Below the pieces are notes generated by a model. It was not told the DNA's origin and did not search any database. It saw nothing but the letters and a program-made list of their open reading frames with translations. A DNA stretch of 24,283 nt from JBIOUF01 sp044866695 (GTDB lineage Bacteria > Actinomycetota > Actinomycetes > Propionibacteriales > Nocardioidaceae): the NCBI GenBank assembly GCA_044866695.1, contig JBIOUF010000081.1, positions 1 through 24,283 on the forward strand, in the 5' to 3' direction. A program made the position numbers and the translations under genes. Shown piece after piece: positions 16,372-24,057 of this stretch (position 1 is its first letter; every line of letters begins with the position of its first letter).

Positions 16372-17503
16372 ATGCGGACGGGGAGTGAGCGCTGGCACGA
16401 GGTCAGCGACTCGGAGTCCGCGCACGAGAAGCGTTGTCTCGAGTACGTCCGTGAGCTCTTGCCGGACCGCTCGCCGTACCAGGCCTGGAGCAACTTCGAG
16501 TTCCGCGACGGCCAGGGCAGGTGGCACGAGGTGGACCTGCTGGTCCTCGGCGACCGCCGGCTGCACCTGGTCGAGCTGAAGCACTACCAGGGCGAGATCA
16601 GCGGTACGGCGTACCGCTGGCAGCGGGGCAACCGCTCCGAGGACTCGCCCCTGCGCGCGGCGCAAGGCACAGCGGCTGGCCAGCCTGCTGCGTGACACGG
16701 CGCGGGACATGGACCCGGCGCTCGTGGACGCGATCCCCTACGTGCAGGAGTGCGTCTTCCTGCACGCCGACAACGTCCGGTGCCTGCTGCCGCTGGCGAC
16801 CGGACCGACCTGTTCGGCCCGGACGGGACGGAGCGGGCGACCGGGCCTGCCGAGCATCCTGTCGCGCCTGCTCGAGCGACCCGACGGCCGGCGTCGCCGC
16901 ACCGCGACCGACACGCAGGTCGTCGCCGTGGTCGACAAGGCCGGGTTCGCGGTCCGGCGGGAGCGCGAGGTCGGCTCCTGGCGGCTGGTCGGCCAGCTGC
17001 CGAGCGGCGCAGCCGGCGCCAGCTCGCGGAGCGCGAGTACGCGCTCACCCACCGGCTCCAGCACGCGGGCGTGCTCAGCCCGAGGGACATCGTCGAGGGC
17101 GACCTCGGCGTCGGGCTGGTCTTTCCCGACGACCCGGGCGCCCGGCGGCTGGACCTCTGGCTCGCCGACACCCCCGATGGGCTGGCCCTGCGCACCCAGG
17201 TCGACGTGCTGCGCCAGCTGGCCGAAGCGCTCGACTACCTCGTCAGCGTCTGGACACCACCGGCTCAGGCTGTTGCCTGGGTGCGACGCGGCCGCCCTGG
17301 CGGGAACACCGGTCGGCAGGATCGCGGCGGCCCGGCCGGAGCCCCCGGAGCAGGCGGTGAACGGGCTGAAGTTCGCCGAGATCCTCCCGCCGCCGCTGGC
17401 GGTCAGCACGCTGGCCGACCGTCTCGCCGATCCCCAGGGCGCCGTCGCGGCGTACGCCGAGCCGCGCCGTGATGTGCTGTCGCGGGAGGAGGGGACGGGC
17501 TGA
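16372..17503 (+). pseudogene. pglW: Decayed PglW-like NERD-domain protein kinase (Pgl/BREX type 2 remnant)
   Basis: The remnant starts at ATG 16372 after GGGAGAGAGAGG. Frame 1 gives a NERD domain: YQAWSNFEFRDGQGRWHEVDLLVLGDRRLHLVELKHYQG, with the D-LL-V and V-E-L-K nuclease-like residues. At about 16655 the homologous reading moves to frame 2 (RRKAQRLASLLRD, IPYVQECVFLHADNVRCLL), at about 16805 to frame 1 (DLFGPDGTERATG), at about 16846 back to frame 2 (LPSILSRLLERP, VVDKAGFAVRREREVGSWRLVGQLP) and at about 17001 to frame 1 (RRQLAEREYALTHRLQHAGVL...LRQLAEALDYL). Around 17242-17290 it jumps to a frame-2 C-terminal tail ending at 17503. The kinase HRD and DFG motifs are missing. Known PglW proteins are well over 1000 residues; this locus has room for about 376. 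I assign PglW from recalled family sequence. Confidence 0.75.
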
Positions 17504-17600
17504 GGCGCGATCGAGAGGTGACACACCTCGGCGAGCCGCCCTCTCCGCGATCTCCCCCCACAGGCCCTGACGGGCGGCTCGGTCTCGGCTGTAGCCCGAC

Positions 17601-17959
17601 TCAGCTCTGCGTCGCGAAGATGACGGAGTCGTATTCGAAGCCGGGGGTGAGTTCCAGGACCAGGTCCTGCGGCGCGGCGACGTTGTAGCCGAGTCTGAAC
17701 GTGCTTTCCCGTCCGTTCAAGAGCTTGGTCGACGGCGACCCGTTGAGGCCTCGGTCGGAGTCGAACACCTGCTCTGCCTCGGCGTTCCCCGACTGCTGAG
17801 TGGTGTAGAACCCGGAGGGGTCGTAGACGGCTCCGGTGTTGTTGACGATCTTGACGTCGAAGACGACGTTGTGCTTGTCCTTGCCGCCGGCGGCGTACTC
17901 ACTCGGCTTGAACGGCTTCGGCTTGGAGACCTTGACGTACAGGCCGTCTTCCCACTCGG
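17601..17959 (-). pseudogene. 3' remnant of a DUF4352-like (telokin-fold) exported or membrane protein
   Basis: On the minus strand an open stretch of about 119 codons runs from a stop at about 17960 to TGA at 17601-17603, with no start codon and no ribosome binding site. It reads WEDGLYVKVSKPKPFKPSEY, then KHNVVFDVKIVNNTGAVYDPSGFYTTQQSGNAEAEQVFD, SPSTKLLNGRESTFRLGYNV and PGFEYDSVIFATQS. The VFDVKIVNNTG...YDP...QSG..A..VFD...L..SPS..L.PG pattern and C-terminal P-G-F-x-YDS-x-I-F match the immunoglobulin-like domain of DUF4352-type lipoproteins, as I remember them. The N-terminal signal or membrane part that such proteins have is gone. Local GC is lower than in the flanks. Together with the adjoining kinase remnant this indicates a decayed insertion. 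Confidence 0.7.
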
Positions 17960-18248
17960 GACTTGGTCACGAGATCGGCGGCCCCGATTCCCGGCGGCCC
18001 AGCGACCAAGGTCCGGCGGATCGTGGGCCGGAGGCTCGTCCCAGGATCGCGCGAGTCGCAGGCGCGTAGCTGGTCAACCAGCGCTCGTTCAGCCGCGTGG
18101 TTCACACTTCTCCACAACGTGGACCCGCCTCGTGTCCACCTGGCCCTTTGAGGCACGATCGGAGTGACACCGCACCACTGAGTCCTCACCACGGGCCACA
18201 GCATGGAGGTGCAACGAACCAGACGTACCGCAGAAGGAGCAGCCCACC
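17960..18248. other. Upstream region of fhs, no gene recognised
   Basis: This 289-bp stretch lies between the DUF4352-like remnant and fhs. Open frames exist on both strands but have no recognisable family or ribosome binding site. It holds the fhs leader and an inverted repeat GTGGAC (18119-18124)/GTCCAC (18134-18139) with a 9-bp spacer, a candidate operator. I find no convincing riboswitch or promoter hexamers. Confidence 0.4.
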
Positions 18249-19940
18249 GTGTTGTCAGACCTCGCCATCGCCCGCTCCGCGACGCGGAAGTCGCTCGACG
18301 ACGTCGCCGACTCCATGGGCATCGGCCCGGACCTGCTCGAGCCGTACGGCGACGGGGTGGCGAAGGTCAAGCTGGCCGCCATCGAGGAGCTCGCGGACCG
18401 GCCGCGGGCCAAGTACGTCGTGGTCACCGCGATCACGCCGACGCCGCTCGGCGAGGGCAAGACGACCACCACTGTGGGACTCGGGCAGGCGTTCAAGCAC
18501 ATCGGCAGGCGCGCCACGATCGCGATCCGGCAGCCGTCGATGGGTCCGACGTTCGGCATCAAGGGCGGGGCCGCGGGCGGCGGGTACTCCCAGGTGGTCC
18601 CGATGGAGCTGCTCAACCTGCACCTGACCGGCGACATGCACGCGGTGACCGCGGCCCACAACCTGCTCACCGCGATGGTCGACAACTCGCTGCACCAGCG
18701 CAACCCGTTCGACCTGGACCCGCACGGCATCACCTGGCGCCGGGTCCTCGACGTCAACGACCGGTCGCTGCGCAACATCGTGGTCGGCCTGGGCACCCGC
18801 CAGGACGGCGTGACCCGGCAGAGCGGCTTCGACATCACCGCCGCCTCGGAGGTGATGGCGGTGCTCGCCCTGGCCACGTCGCTGCAGGACCTGCGGGCGC
18901 GGCTGGGCCGGATCGTGGTCGGCTACACCCCGGACGGGGAGCCGGTGACGGCAGAGCAGCTCAAGGCCGCAGGGGCGATGACGGTGATCCTGCGGGAGGC
19001 GATCAAGCCCAACCTGCTGCAGACGCTGGAGAACACGCCGGTGCTGGTGCACGCCGGGCCGTTCGGCAACATCGCCCACGGCAACTCCAGCATCGTCGCC
19101 GACCTGGTCGGCATCGGGGCCGGCGACGTCCTGGTCACCGAGGCGGGCTTCGGCGCGGACATCGGCGCGGAGAAGTTCTTCAACATCAAGTGCCGCAACT
19201 CCGGCCTGCGGCCCGACGCCGCGGTCGTCGTCGCCACGGTGCGGGCGCTCAAGGCGCACTCGGGACGCCACCGCGTCGTAGCCGGGCGAGCGCTGCCGCC
19301 GGCGATGCTTGCGGAGAACCCCGACGAGGTGTTCGCCGGTGCCCCGAACCTGCGCAAGCAGATCGAGAATGTCCGGCTCCACGGGGTCTCGCCGGTGGTT
19401 GCCGTCAACGCGTTCCCCGAGGACCACCCCAGCGAGCACGACGCGATCCGCAGCATCGCCGAGGAGGCCGGCGCCCGCGTCGCGGTGTGCACCCACTTCG
19501 CGGAGGGCGGCAAGGGCGCGGTCGAGCTGGCCGAGGCGGTCGCCGAGGCGGCCGAGGAGCCCACCGACTTCCACTTCCTCTACCCCGACGAGGCACATCT
19601 GCGCGAGAAGATCGAGACCATCGCGACCAAGATGTACGGCGCCGACGGCGTCGAGTACGACCACCTGGCCAGCCGCCAGCTCGAGACCTACGAGCGCAAC
19701 GGGTTCGGCCGCCTCCCGGTGTGCATCGCCAAGACCCACCTGTCCATCTCCAGCGACCCGTCCCTCAAGGGCGCGCCGACCGGGTGGATGCTGCCGGTCC
19801 GCGACGTGCGCGCCAACGTCGGCGCCGGATTCGTCTACCCGATCTGCGGCGAGATGCGCACGATGCCCGGCCTCGGGCTCGAGGCCGCCGCGACCAGGAT
19901 CGACATCGACGAGAACGGCGACATCGTCGGGCTGTCGTGA
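18249..19940 (+). CDS. fhs: Formate-tetrahydrofolate ligase (10-formyl-THF synthetase)
   Basis: A 563-aa protein starting at GTG 18249, nine bases after AAGGAG. It joins formate to tetrahydrofolate using ATP, giving 10-formyl-THF for purine and one-carbon metabolism in the cytosol. The P-loop is TPTPLGEGKTTTTVGLGQA (about 61-79), followed by RQPSMGPTFGIKGGAAGGGYSQVVPM, the signature segment of the family, and FDITAASEVMAVLALA. The HAGPFGNIAHGNSS stretch and TEAGFGADIGAEKFFNIKCR are also standard. Length is close to the usual 555-560. The next gene overlaps its stop in GTGA, so formate activation and formyl-THF handling are translated together. No folD or gcv genes are in the window. The gene is intact, although the 5' region adjoins decayed genes. 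Confidence 0.97.
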   Translation: MLSDLAIARSATRKSLDDVADSMGIGPDLLEPYGDGVAKVKLAAIEELADRPRAKYVVVTAITPTPLGEGKTTTTVGLGQAFKHIGRRATIAIRQPSMGPTFGIKGGAAGGGYSQVVPMELLNLHLTGDMHAVTAAHNLLTAMVDNSLHQRNPFDLDPHGITWRRVLDVNDRSLRNIVVGLGTRQDGVTRQSGFDITAASEVMAVLALATSLQDLRARLGRIVVGYTPDGEPVTAEQLKAAGAMTVILREAIKPNLLQTLENTPVLVHAGPFGNIAHGNSSIVADLVGIGAGDVLVTEAGFGADIGAEKFFNIKCRNSGLRPDAAVVVATVRALKAHSGRHRVVAGRALPPAMLAENPDEVFAGAPNLRKQIENVRLHGVSPVVAVNAFPEDHPSEHDAIRSIAEEAGARVAVCTHFAEGGKGAVELAEAVAEAAEEPTDFHFLYPDEAHLREKIETIATKMYGADGVEYDHLASRQLETYERNGFGRLPVCIAKTHLSISSDPSLKGAPTGWMLPVRDVRANVGAGFVYPICGEMRTMPGLGLEAAATRIDIDENGDIVGLS

Positions 19941-20503
19941 CCGAGTACCTCGACCTGCGGGTCAGGGACCTCCTCGACGCGGTCGCCGCTCCGTCGCCGG
20001 CACCGGCCGCCGGCTCGGTCGCTGCGATGGTCGTCGCTCTCGCGGCGGGGCTGACCGCCATGGCGGCCGGCCTGTCGTCGCGGCAGCTACCCGAGGCTTC
20101 CGCCCTGTCCGAACGGGCCCGCAGGCTGCAGGCGGGTGCGGGTCCGCTGGCACAGCGCGACGCGACCGCCTATGCCGACGTGCTCGCCGCCCTGGCGCTG
20201 CCCCCGGAGGATCCGGGCCGCGCCGCGGCGCTCGCCGGCTCGCTCCGCCGGGCCAGCGAGGTGCCGCTGGAGGTCGCCAGCCTGGGTGCCGAGGTCACCG
20301 AGCTCGCCGCCCGGGTCGCGCGAAACGGCAACCCTCGGCTCCGCGGCGACGCCGTCACGGCCGGCCTGCTCGCCGCGGCCGCGGTCCGCTCCGCGGTCGC
20401 GCTGGTCGAGATCAACCTGCGCGACCCCGCCGACCCGCTCCTGCTGCGGGCCCATGGGCTGGCCGCCGCCGTCGCCGACTGGACCGTCAGCCCGACCCTT
20501 TGA
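19937..20503 (+). CDS. Cyclodeaminase/cyclohydrolase family protein (FTCD C-terminal domain, FchA-like)
   Basis: A 188-aa all-helical protein starting at GTG 19937 inside the fhs stop (GTGA overlap). It matches the cyclodeaminase domain: LDLRVRDLLDAVAAPSPAPAAGSVAAMVVALAAGLTAMAAGLS, with the P-x-P-A-G-G/A-S motif near the N-terminus and aliphatic helices after it. RDATAYADVLAA is the conserved D-x-x-A-Y helix and GNPRLRGDAVTAGLLAAAAVRSA the conserved G-N-x-x-x-x-x-DA segment. FchA converts between 10-formyl-THF and 5,10-methenyl-THF; the related FTCD domain deaminates formimino-THF. Coupling with fhs favours the methenyl-THF cyclohydrolase role, but sequence alone does not separate the two. 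APAAG in place of the usual PGGGS-like loop is a small variation. Confidence 0.85.
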   Translation: MTEYLDLRVRDLLDAVAAPSPAPAAGSVAAMVVALAAGLTAMAAGLSSRQLPEASALSERARRLQAGAGPLAQRDATAYADVLAALALPPEDPGRAAALAGSLRRASEVPLEVASLGAEVTELAARVARNGNPRLRGDAVTAGLLAAAAVRSAVALVEINLRDPADPLLLRAHGLAAAVADWTVSPTL

Positions 20504-20513
20504 CGCCGGCCCA

Positions 20514-20601
20514 CCAGAGCTGCCGGTTCGACCGACCAGAGTTGACGGTTCGACCCGCCAGAGTTGACGGTTCGACCCGCCAGAGTTGACGGTTCGACCG
20601 G
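20514..20601. repeat. 22-bp tandem repeat array B (4 units)
   Basis: Four 22-bp units start at 20514, 20536, 20558 and 20580. The second and third are identical (CCAGAGTTGACGGTTCGACC then CG), the fourth differs at its end and the first has GAGCTGCCGG in place of GAGTTGACGG. The core TTGACGGYTCGACCCG is shared with arrays A1/A2 at 1240-1459, while the left six bases differ. The array fills the space between the cyclodeaminase gene and the PaiB-like gene. Unlike A1/A2 it lies between two genes on the same strand and is not paired with an inverted copy. Confidence 0.9.
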
Positions 20602-20648
20602 GGACGAGTCGGCGGTCTCGAGGATCGGGTCCGCGTAGGCTCGGCGGG

Positions 20649-21281
20649 GTGTACGTCCCGCACTGGTCCGAGGTCGAGGACGAGGCCGAGGTCCGCGAGA
20701 TGGTGGCGACGCTCGCGTCCGCGGAGCTGGTCACCGTGGGCGCGGACGGCTACCCGCTCGCGACGCTGCTGCCGGTCCTGTGGCGGGGGGACACGGTCGT
20801 CGCGCACATGGCCCGCGCGAACCCGCACTGGCGGCAGGTCGAGGACGGGTCGCCGGCGCTGTTCGTGTGCGGGGGCCCTCAGGCGTACGTCTCGCCGAGC
20901 TGGTACGCCTCGAAGACCGAGCACGGCCGGGTGGTCCCGACGTGGAACTACTCGGCGGTGCACCTGACCGGCCGGGTCACGGTGCACGACGACGTCGAGT
21001 GGCTGCGGGGCGCGGTCACGGACCTGGTGGAGCGGCACGAGGGCGGCCGCAGCGCGCCGTGGCAGGTGACCGACGCCCCCGAGAGGTACGTCGCCGGGCA
21101 GCTGCGGGCGATCGTGGGCGTGCAGATGCGCGTCGAGCGGGTCGAGGCGAAGGCCAAGCTCAGCCAGAACCGGTCCGAGGCCGACCGGCGCGGCGTGGTC
21201 GAGGGTCTTCGCGCGGAGCCCGGCGCCGGCCCGGCGGCGGTCGCGGCCGCGATGAGTGCGGCGCCGAGTTCCCCCGCCTGA
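20649..21281 (+). CDS. FMN-binding protein of the PaiB family
   Basis: A 210-aa protein with GTG start at 20649, giving VYVPHWSEVEDEAEVREMV, the expected PaiB N-terminus. The ribosome binding site is weak (GGCGGG). An earlier start in the same frame would run into repeat array B and adds nothing homologous. The family has a split-barrel flavin-binding fold related to pyridoxamine 5'-phosphate oxidases: LVTVGADGYPLATLLPVLW, VVAHMARANPHWR, VSPSWYASKTEHGRVVPTWNYSAVHLTGRV and KLSQNRSEADRRGVVEGL are the conserved blocks. In Bacillus PaiB is linked to repression of sporulation and protease genes, but most relatives are uncharacterised, so a regulatory role is not implied. It converges on a secreted protein gene across a strong hairpin. 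Confidence 0.92.
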   Translation: MYVPHWSEVEDEAEVREMVATLASAELVTVGADGYPLATLLPVLWRGDTVVAHMARANPHWRQVEDGSPALFVCGGPQAYVSPSWYASKTEHGRVVPTWNYSAVHLTGRVTVHDDVEWLRGAVTDLVERHEGGRSAPWQVTDAPERYVAGQLRAIVGVQMRVERVEAKAKLSQNRSEADRRGVVEGLRAEPGAGPAAVAAAMSAAPSSPA

Positions 21282-21293
21282 CCACGACGTGAA

Positions 21294-21324
21294 GCCGCCG
21301 GCCCGGAGACCTCGGGCCGGCGGC
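21294..21324. terminator. Perfect 12-bp-stem hairpin between convergent genes
   Basis: GCCGCCGGCCCG (21294-21305) pairs perfectly with CGGGCCGGCGGC (21313-21324) around a 7-base loop. It begins 13 bp after the PaiB-like stop and 25 bp from the stop of the opposing secreted-protein gene. There is no T-run, as is common for actinomycete terminators. It probably serves both transcripts. Confidence 0.8.
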
Positions 21325-21348
21325 TGGTGGGACGCGTAGCGAGGGGGT

Positions 21349-21729
21349 TCACGCGTCCCAGTCGGTGAGCACGGTGATCTGCACGTTGTTCACCGGCAGG
21401 CCGAGCCCTGCGGCGTTCTTCGCGCAGAACCGGTAGAAGCCGCCGCCGTCGAAGTGCTTGGTCAGCGGCAGGGTCCGGCGGCTGCCGGAGTCGAAGATCA
21501 GGTCGCTGCCCCGCCAGACCCGGTAGACCACGCCAGGTGAGTCGGCGCTGCCCTGAACGGCGGCGTCGGAGGAGGCGCCGGCGCTGACGCACTGCTCGGT
21601 GCCGGGCTGGAGGGTGCCGGGCCCCCAGGAGACCACGGCGGCGTGTGCGGCCAGCGGCGTTGCGACGACGGCGGCGCCGGCGAGCGCTCCGGCCGCGGCC
21701 AGCCTTCGGGCGCGAGTGGAGATGGACAT
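21349..21729 (-). CDS. Small secreted protein of unknown function
   Basis: A 126-aa protein with ATG at 21729, five bases after AAGGAG. It has a typical Sec signal peptide: positive ARR, a hydrophobic Ala/Val stretch and a likely cut after AHA (residue 30). The mature part of about 96 residues is beta-rich (VVYRVWRGSDLIFDSGSRRTLPLTKHF, VNNVQITVL) and has exactly two cysteines, Cys47 and Cys102, which could form one disulfide. GGGFYRFCAKNAAGLGLPVNNV near the end reads like the C-terminal strands of a fibronectin/immunoglobulin-like fold, but I do not recognise a named family. A start further upstream in the same frame would precede the signal peptide with no membrane-like features. It lies downstream of the P-loop ATPase gene on the same strand with 137 bp between, so it probably has its own promoter. 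Confidence 0.8.
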   Translation of the reverse strand: MSISTRARRLAAAGALAGAAVVATPLAAHAAVVSWGPGTLQPGTEQCVSAGASSDAAVQGSADSPGVVYRVWRGSDLIFDSGSRRTLPLTKHFDGGGFYRFCAKNAAGLGLPVNNVQITVLTDWDA

Positions 21730-21866
21730 GAGAACTCCTTGTGTGGTTGACGAACAACGCCCCGGTCGAGGCGTCCCCCGTTTCGTCGTGAAACCGGTGA
21801 CCCGAGAGTAGGGGCGGGCCGTCGTCACACTGAAGCCCAGCGGCCGCTCAGTTCATGTCCAGGTGA

Positions 21867-23987
21867 CTACCACTTCTCGCCGGTGTCCAGGTCGTCCTGG
21901 CGCAGGATCTCGGTGAGCCGGTCCACACCCGCCGCGAGGTGACGGCGGTACGTGCTCATCGGCAGGCCGAGCAGCTGGGCCGCCTCGGCCTGGGTGGGCG
22001 CGGGCTGCAGGTAGGTGTGGTGCACGGCCCGGTAGCCCCGCCGGTCGCGAGGGGCGGCCTCCAGCCTGGCGGCGGCCGCCCGGATCCAGTCGCGGAGGGC
22101 CTCGCAGCGGGCGCGGTCGTCGGCCTCGGCGGGAGTGCGGGAGAGCACCGCCGGCGAGCGCAGGAGCGGTGAGCCGCGCAGCCCGCCGGCGCGGCCGAGC
22201 TCCCGCAGCGCCGCCCGTACGGCGCTGGAGAACTCCTCCTCGGACAGCCGCTGTGCCGGGATGCGGGGCGCGGGCCGTGCTGCCGGCTCGACGTCGAGCG
22301 GCACGGGGGCGATCTCGCGCTCGCCGAGCAGCTGCAGCCAGGCCAGGGGAGGGGTGCGGGTCCAGTCGTGCCAGTAGATCCCGTAGTCGCGGTCGCCGAC
22401 GCGGTAGTCGCCGTCGGGCAGCCGGGCCAGGTCGCCGTAGGAGCAGATGTCCGCCCACAGGTCCGGGTCGGCGTAGTAGACGAAGGAGCAGGCCAGCCCT
22501 GGGGTGGACAGGTAGTAGCGGACGAAGTGCAAGGTGATGAACAGCTGCACCGGGCCGAGGTCCTGGTAGTCGTCGCGCTGCATCCAGAACCGGAAGAAGC
22601 CGGCCACCTGTCCCGGTGCGAGGGCGGTGCGGCGGTCCAGGAACCCCGCCACCCGCGCCACCGCGACGTCGCGCGCGCGGTCCTCCGCGGTGGCGTCCTG
22701 CACCTGCAGCGTGCAGATCAGCCCGAGCAGGGCCTGGTCGGGCCCGCGGAGCACCAGCAGCGCCTCGGGCTGCCGGTCGACCCAGTAGTCCAGGAGCGCG
22801 GCCGACTCGGGACCCTCGTGCCGAGCGACCATGGCCCTGGCCGCGACCAGCTCCTCGGAGGTCGGTGTCGCCGTGGTCAGGCTGCGCAGGTCCACGCCGG
22901 CCTCCGCGCTGCCGACGACCAGCGGCCCGAGCACGGGGTTGTCGCGGTGCAGGAACACGTACTCCACGAGGACCTGCTGCTGCTGTGCGGTCGGCGCCGA
23001 CTCGAACCGGTCTCGGTAGTAGGCGCCGGCCCGCCGGTGGATCTCGGCGTACTGGTCAGGATGACGCCAGCGCAGCTCCTTGCCCAGGGCGTCCCGTGCG
23101 ACGTCATGCGGGAAGAGCCCCCGTGGCCCGGCCTCGACGAAGGACAGCCCGCGCAGCCAGTCGAACATGTCATGGGCGTCGTCCAGGCCGAGCAGCCGGG
23201 CGAGCAGCGGCTCGGTCGTGGTGAGGACCTGCGCGCAAGCCTCCAGGGCGGCCCGGTGCTGGGCGCTCGGGACGCTGTCCACCATGCTGCCCAGCAGCGC
23301 GTCGACGACGTCCGGCCGCTCCGCGAGCCTCAGCGCGCCACCGCCGTGCGCGACCACGTCCGCGACCAGCGCCAGCGCCAGCGGGTGGCCTCGGGTGAAC
23401 GCCAGCGCGTCGTCCTGGAGCTCGCTGCTGATGCCGCGCGCCTCGAGCAGCAGCCGGCTCTCCTCCCGGCTGAGGTTCGCCAGGCGGAGGATCTGCACCA
23501 TGCCGCGCCAGCCGGGGTCGGTGCGCCAGGTCAGCGCGGGAGGCGTGCGGCCGGCCATCGAGACCACCGCGTCCCCGGGCAGCGCCGGAAGCAGGTGCTC
23601 GCGCAGCCAGGTGTCCAGCGGCGCGAGCAGCTCGACGGTGTCCACGAGCAGCAGCAGCCCGGCGAGGTCGCCGAGACCGCGCATCGCCGTGGCCTCGTCC
23701 CCGGCCGGGTCGAGCCCGGCGGCCCGGCGAAGCTCGGCGACGAACGCGGAGGGAACCGGCGGGAAGTCCCGCCCGTCGATGCGGACGACGCGGCGTCCGG
23801 CCTGCCGGCCCACCCACTCGTACTGCCGCAGCAGCGTCGACTTGCCGATGCCGCCAGGGCCGTGGACCAAGATGACCGCCGCGCTGTCGCCGGTCACGGC
23901 CGCGTGGAGCAGGTCCAGCTCGTGCGACCGGCCCACGAACTGCGAGCGGCGCCGTGCGGCCAGCCGGTCCGCCATCCGCTCGGCCAC
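21867..23987 (-). CDS. P-loop (STAND/AAA-like) ATPase with C-terminal helix-turn-helix
   Basis: A 706-aa protein. I choose GTG 23987, preceded by GGGAGG; ATG four codons later (MADRL) is an alternative. Upstream codons belong to the flanking repeats. FVGRSHELDLLHAAV is the usual N-terminus of regulator ATPases. Walker A is HGPGGIGKSTLL (42-53) and Walker B LLLLVDTVELL with Asp116. LRLANLSREESRLLLEARG and FTRGHPLALALVADVV are the sensor and winged-helix segments typical of STAND-type ATPases. The middle (about 500-600) has FFRFWMQRDDYQDLGPV...YYLSTPGLACSFVYYADPDLW, a module of unknown fold. The C-terminus, TQAEAAQLLGLPMSTYRRHLAAGVDRLTEIL (about 664-695), is a sigma-70 region-4-like HTH. It is probably an ATP-dependent transcriptional activator with unknown targets. 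Confidence 0.85.
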   Translation of the reverse strand: MAERMADRLAARRRSQFVGRSHELDLLHAAVTGDSAAVILVHGPGGIGKSTLLRQYEWVGRQAGRRVVRIDGRDFPPVPSAFVAELRRAAGLDPAGDEATAMRGLGDLAGLLLLVDTVELLAPLDTWLREHLLPALPGDAVVSMAGRTPPALTWRTDPGWRGMVQILRLANLSREESRLLLEARGISSELQDDALAFTRGHPLALALVADVVAHGGGALRLAERPDVVDALLGSMVDSVPSAQHRAALEACAQVLTTTEPLLARLLGLDDAHDMFDWLRGLSFVEAGPRGLFPHDVARDALGKELRWRHPDQYAEIHRRAGAYYRDRFESAPTAQQQQVLVEYVFLHRDNPVLGPLVVGSAEAGVDLRSLTTATPTSEELVAARAMVARHEGPESAALLDYWVDRQPEALLVLRGPDQALLGLICTLQVQDATAEDRARDVAVARVAGFLDRRTALAPGQVAGFFRFWMQRDDYQDLGPVQLFITLHFVRYYLSTPGLACSFVYYADPDLWADICSYGDLARLPDGDYRVGDRDYGIYWHDWTRTPPLAWLQLLGEREIAPVPLDVEPAARPAPRIPAQRLSEEEFSSAVRAALRELGRAGGLRGSPLLRSPAVLSRTPAEADDRARCEALRDWIRAAAARLEAAPRDRRGYRAVHHTYLQPAPTQAEAAQLLGLPMSTYRRHLAAGVDRLTEILRQDDLDTGEKW

Positions 23988-24057
23988 GCAGACCTCCCGT
24001 GACTCGCGCGGCGCGCCCTCAGCGCACCGCCGGATGCCCCCGATGTTGCCACCCTTC

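Noticed and set aside
16372..17503. Intact BREX/Pgl phage-defence system
   Set aside because: Only a frameshifted, internally deleted kinase remnant is present; methyltransferase, phosphatase and ATPase partners are absent from the window.
17899..18204. Minus-strand 101-codon frame upstream of fhs
   Set aside because: No recognisable family, no ribosome binding site, and it runs into the DUF4352-like remnant in a different frame.
17960..18248. Possible tRNA or riboswitch before fhs
   Set aside because: I could not fold a cloverleaf or match a known riboswitch core by eye; only a short inverted repeat is visible.
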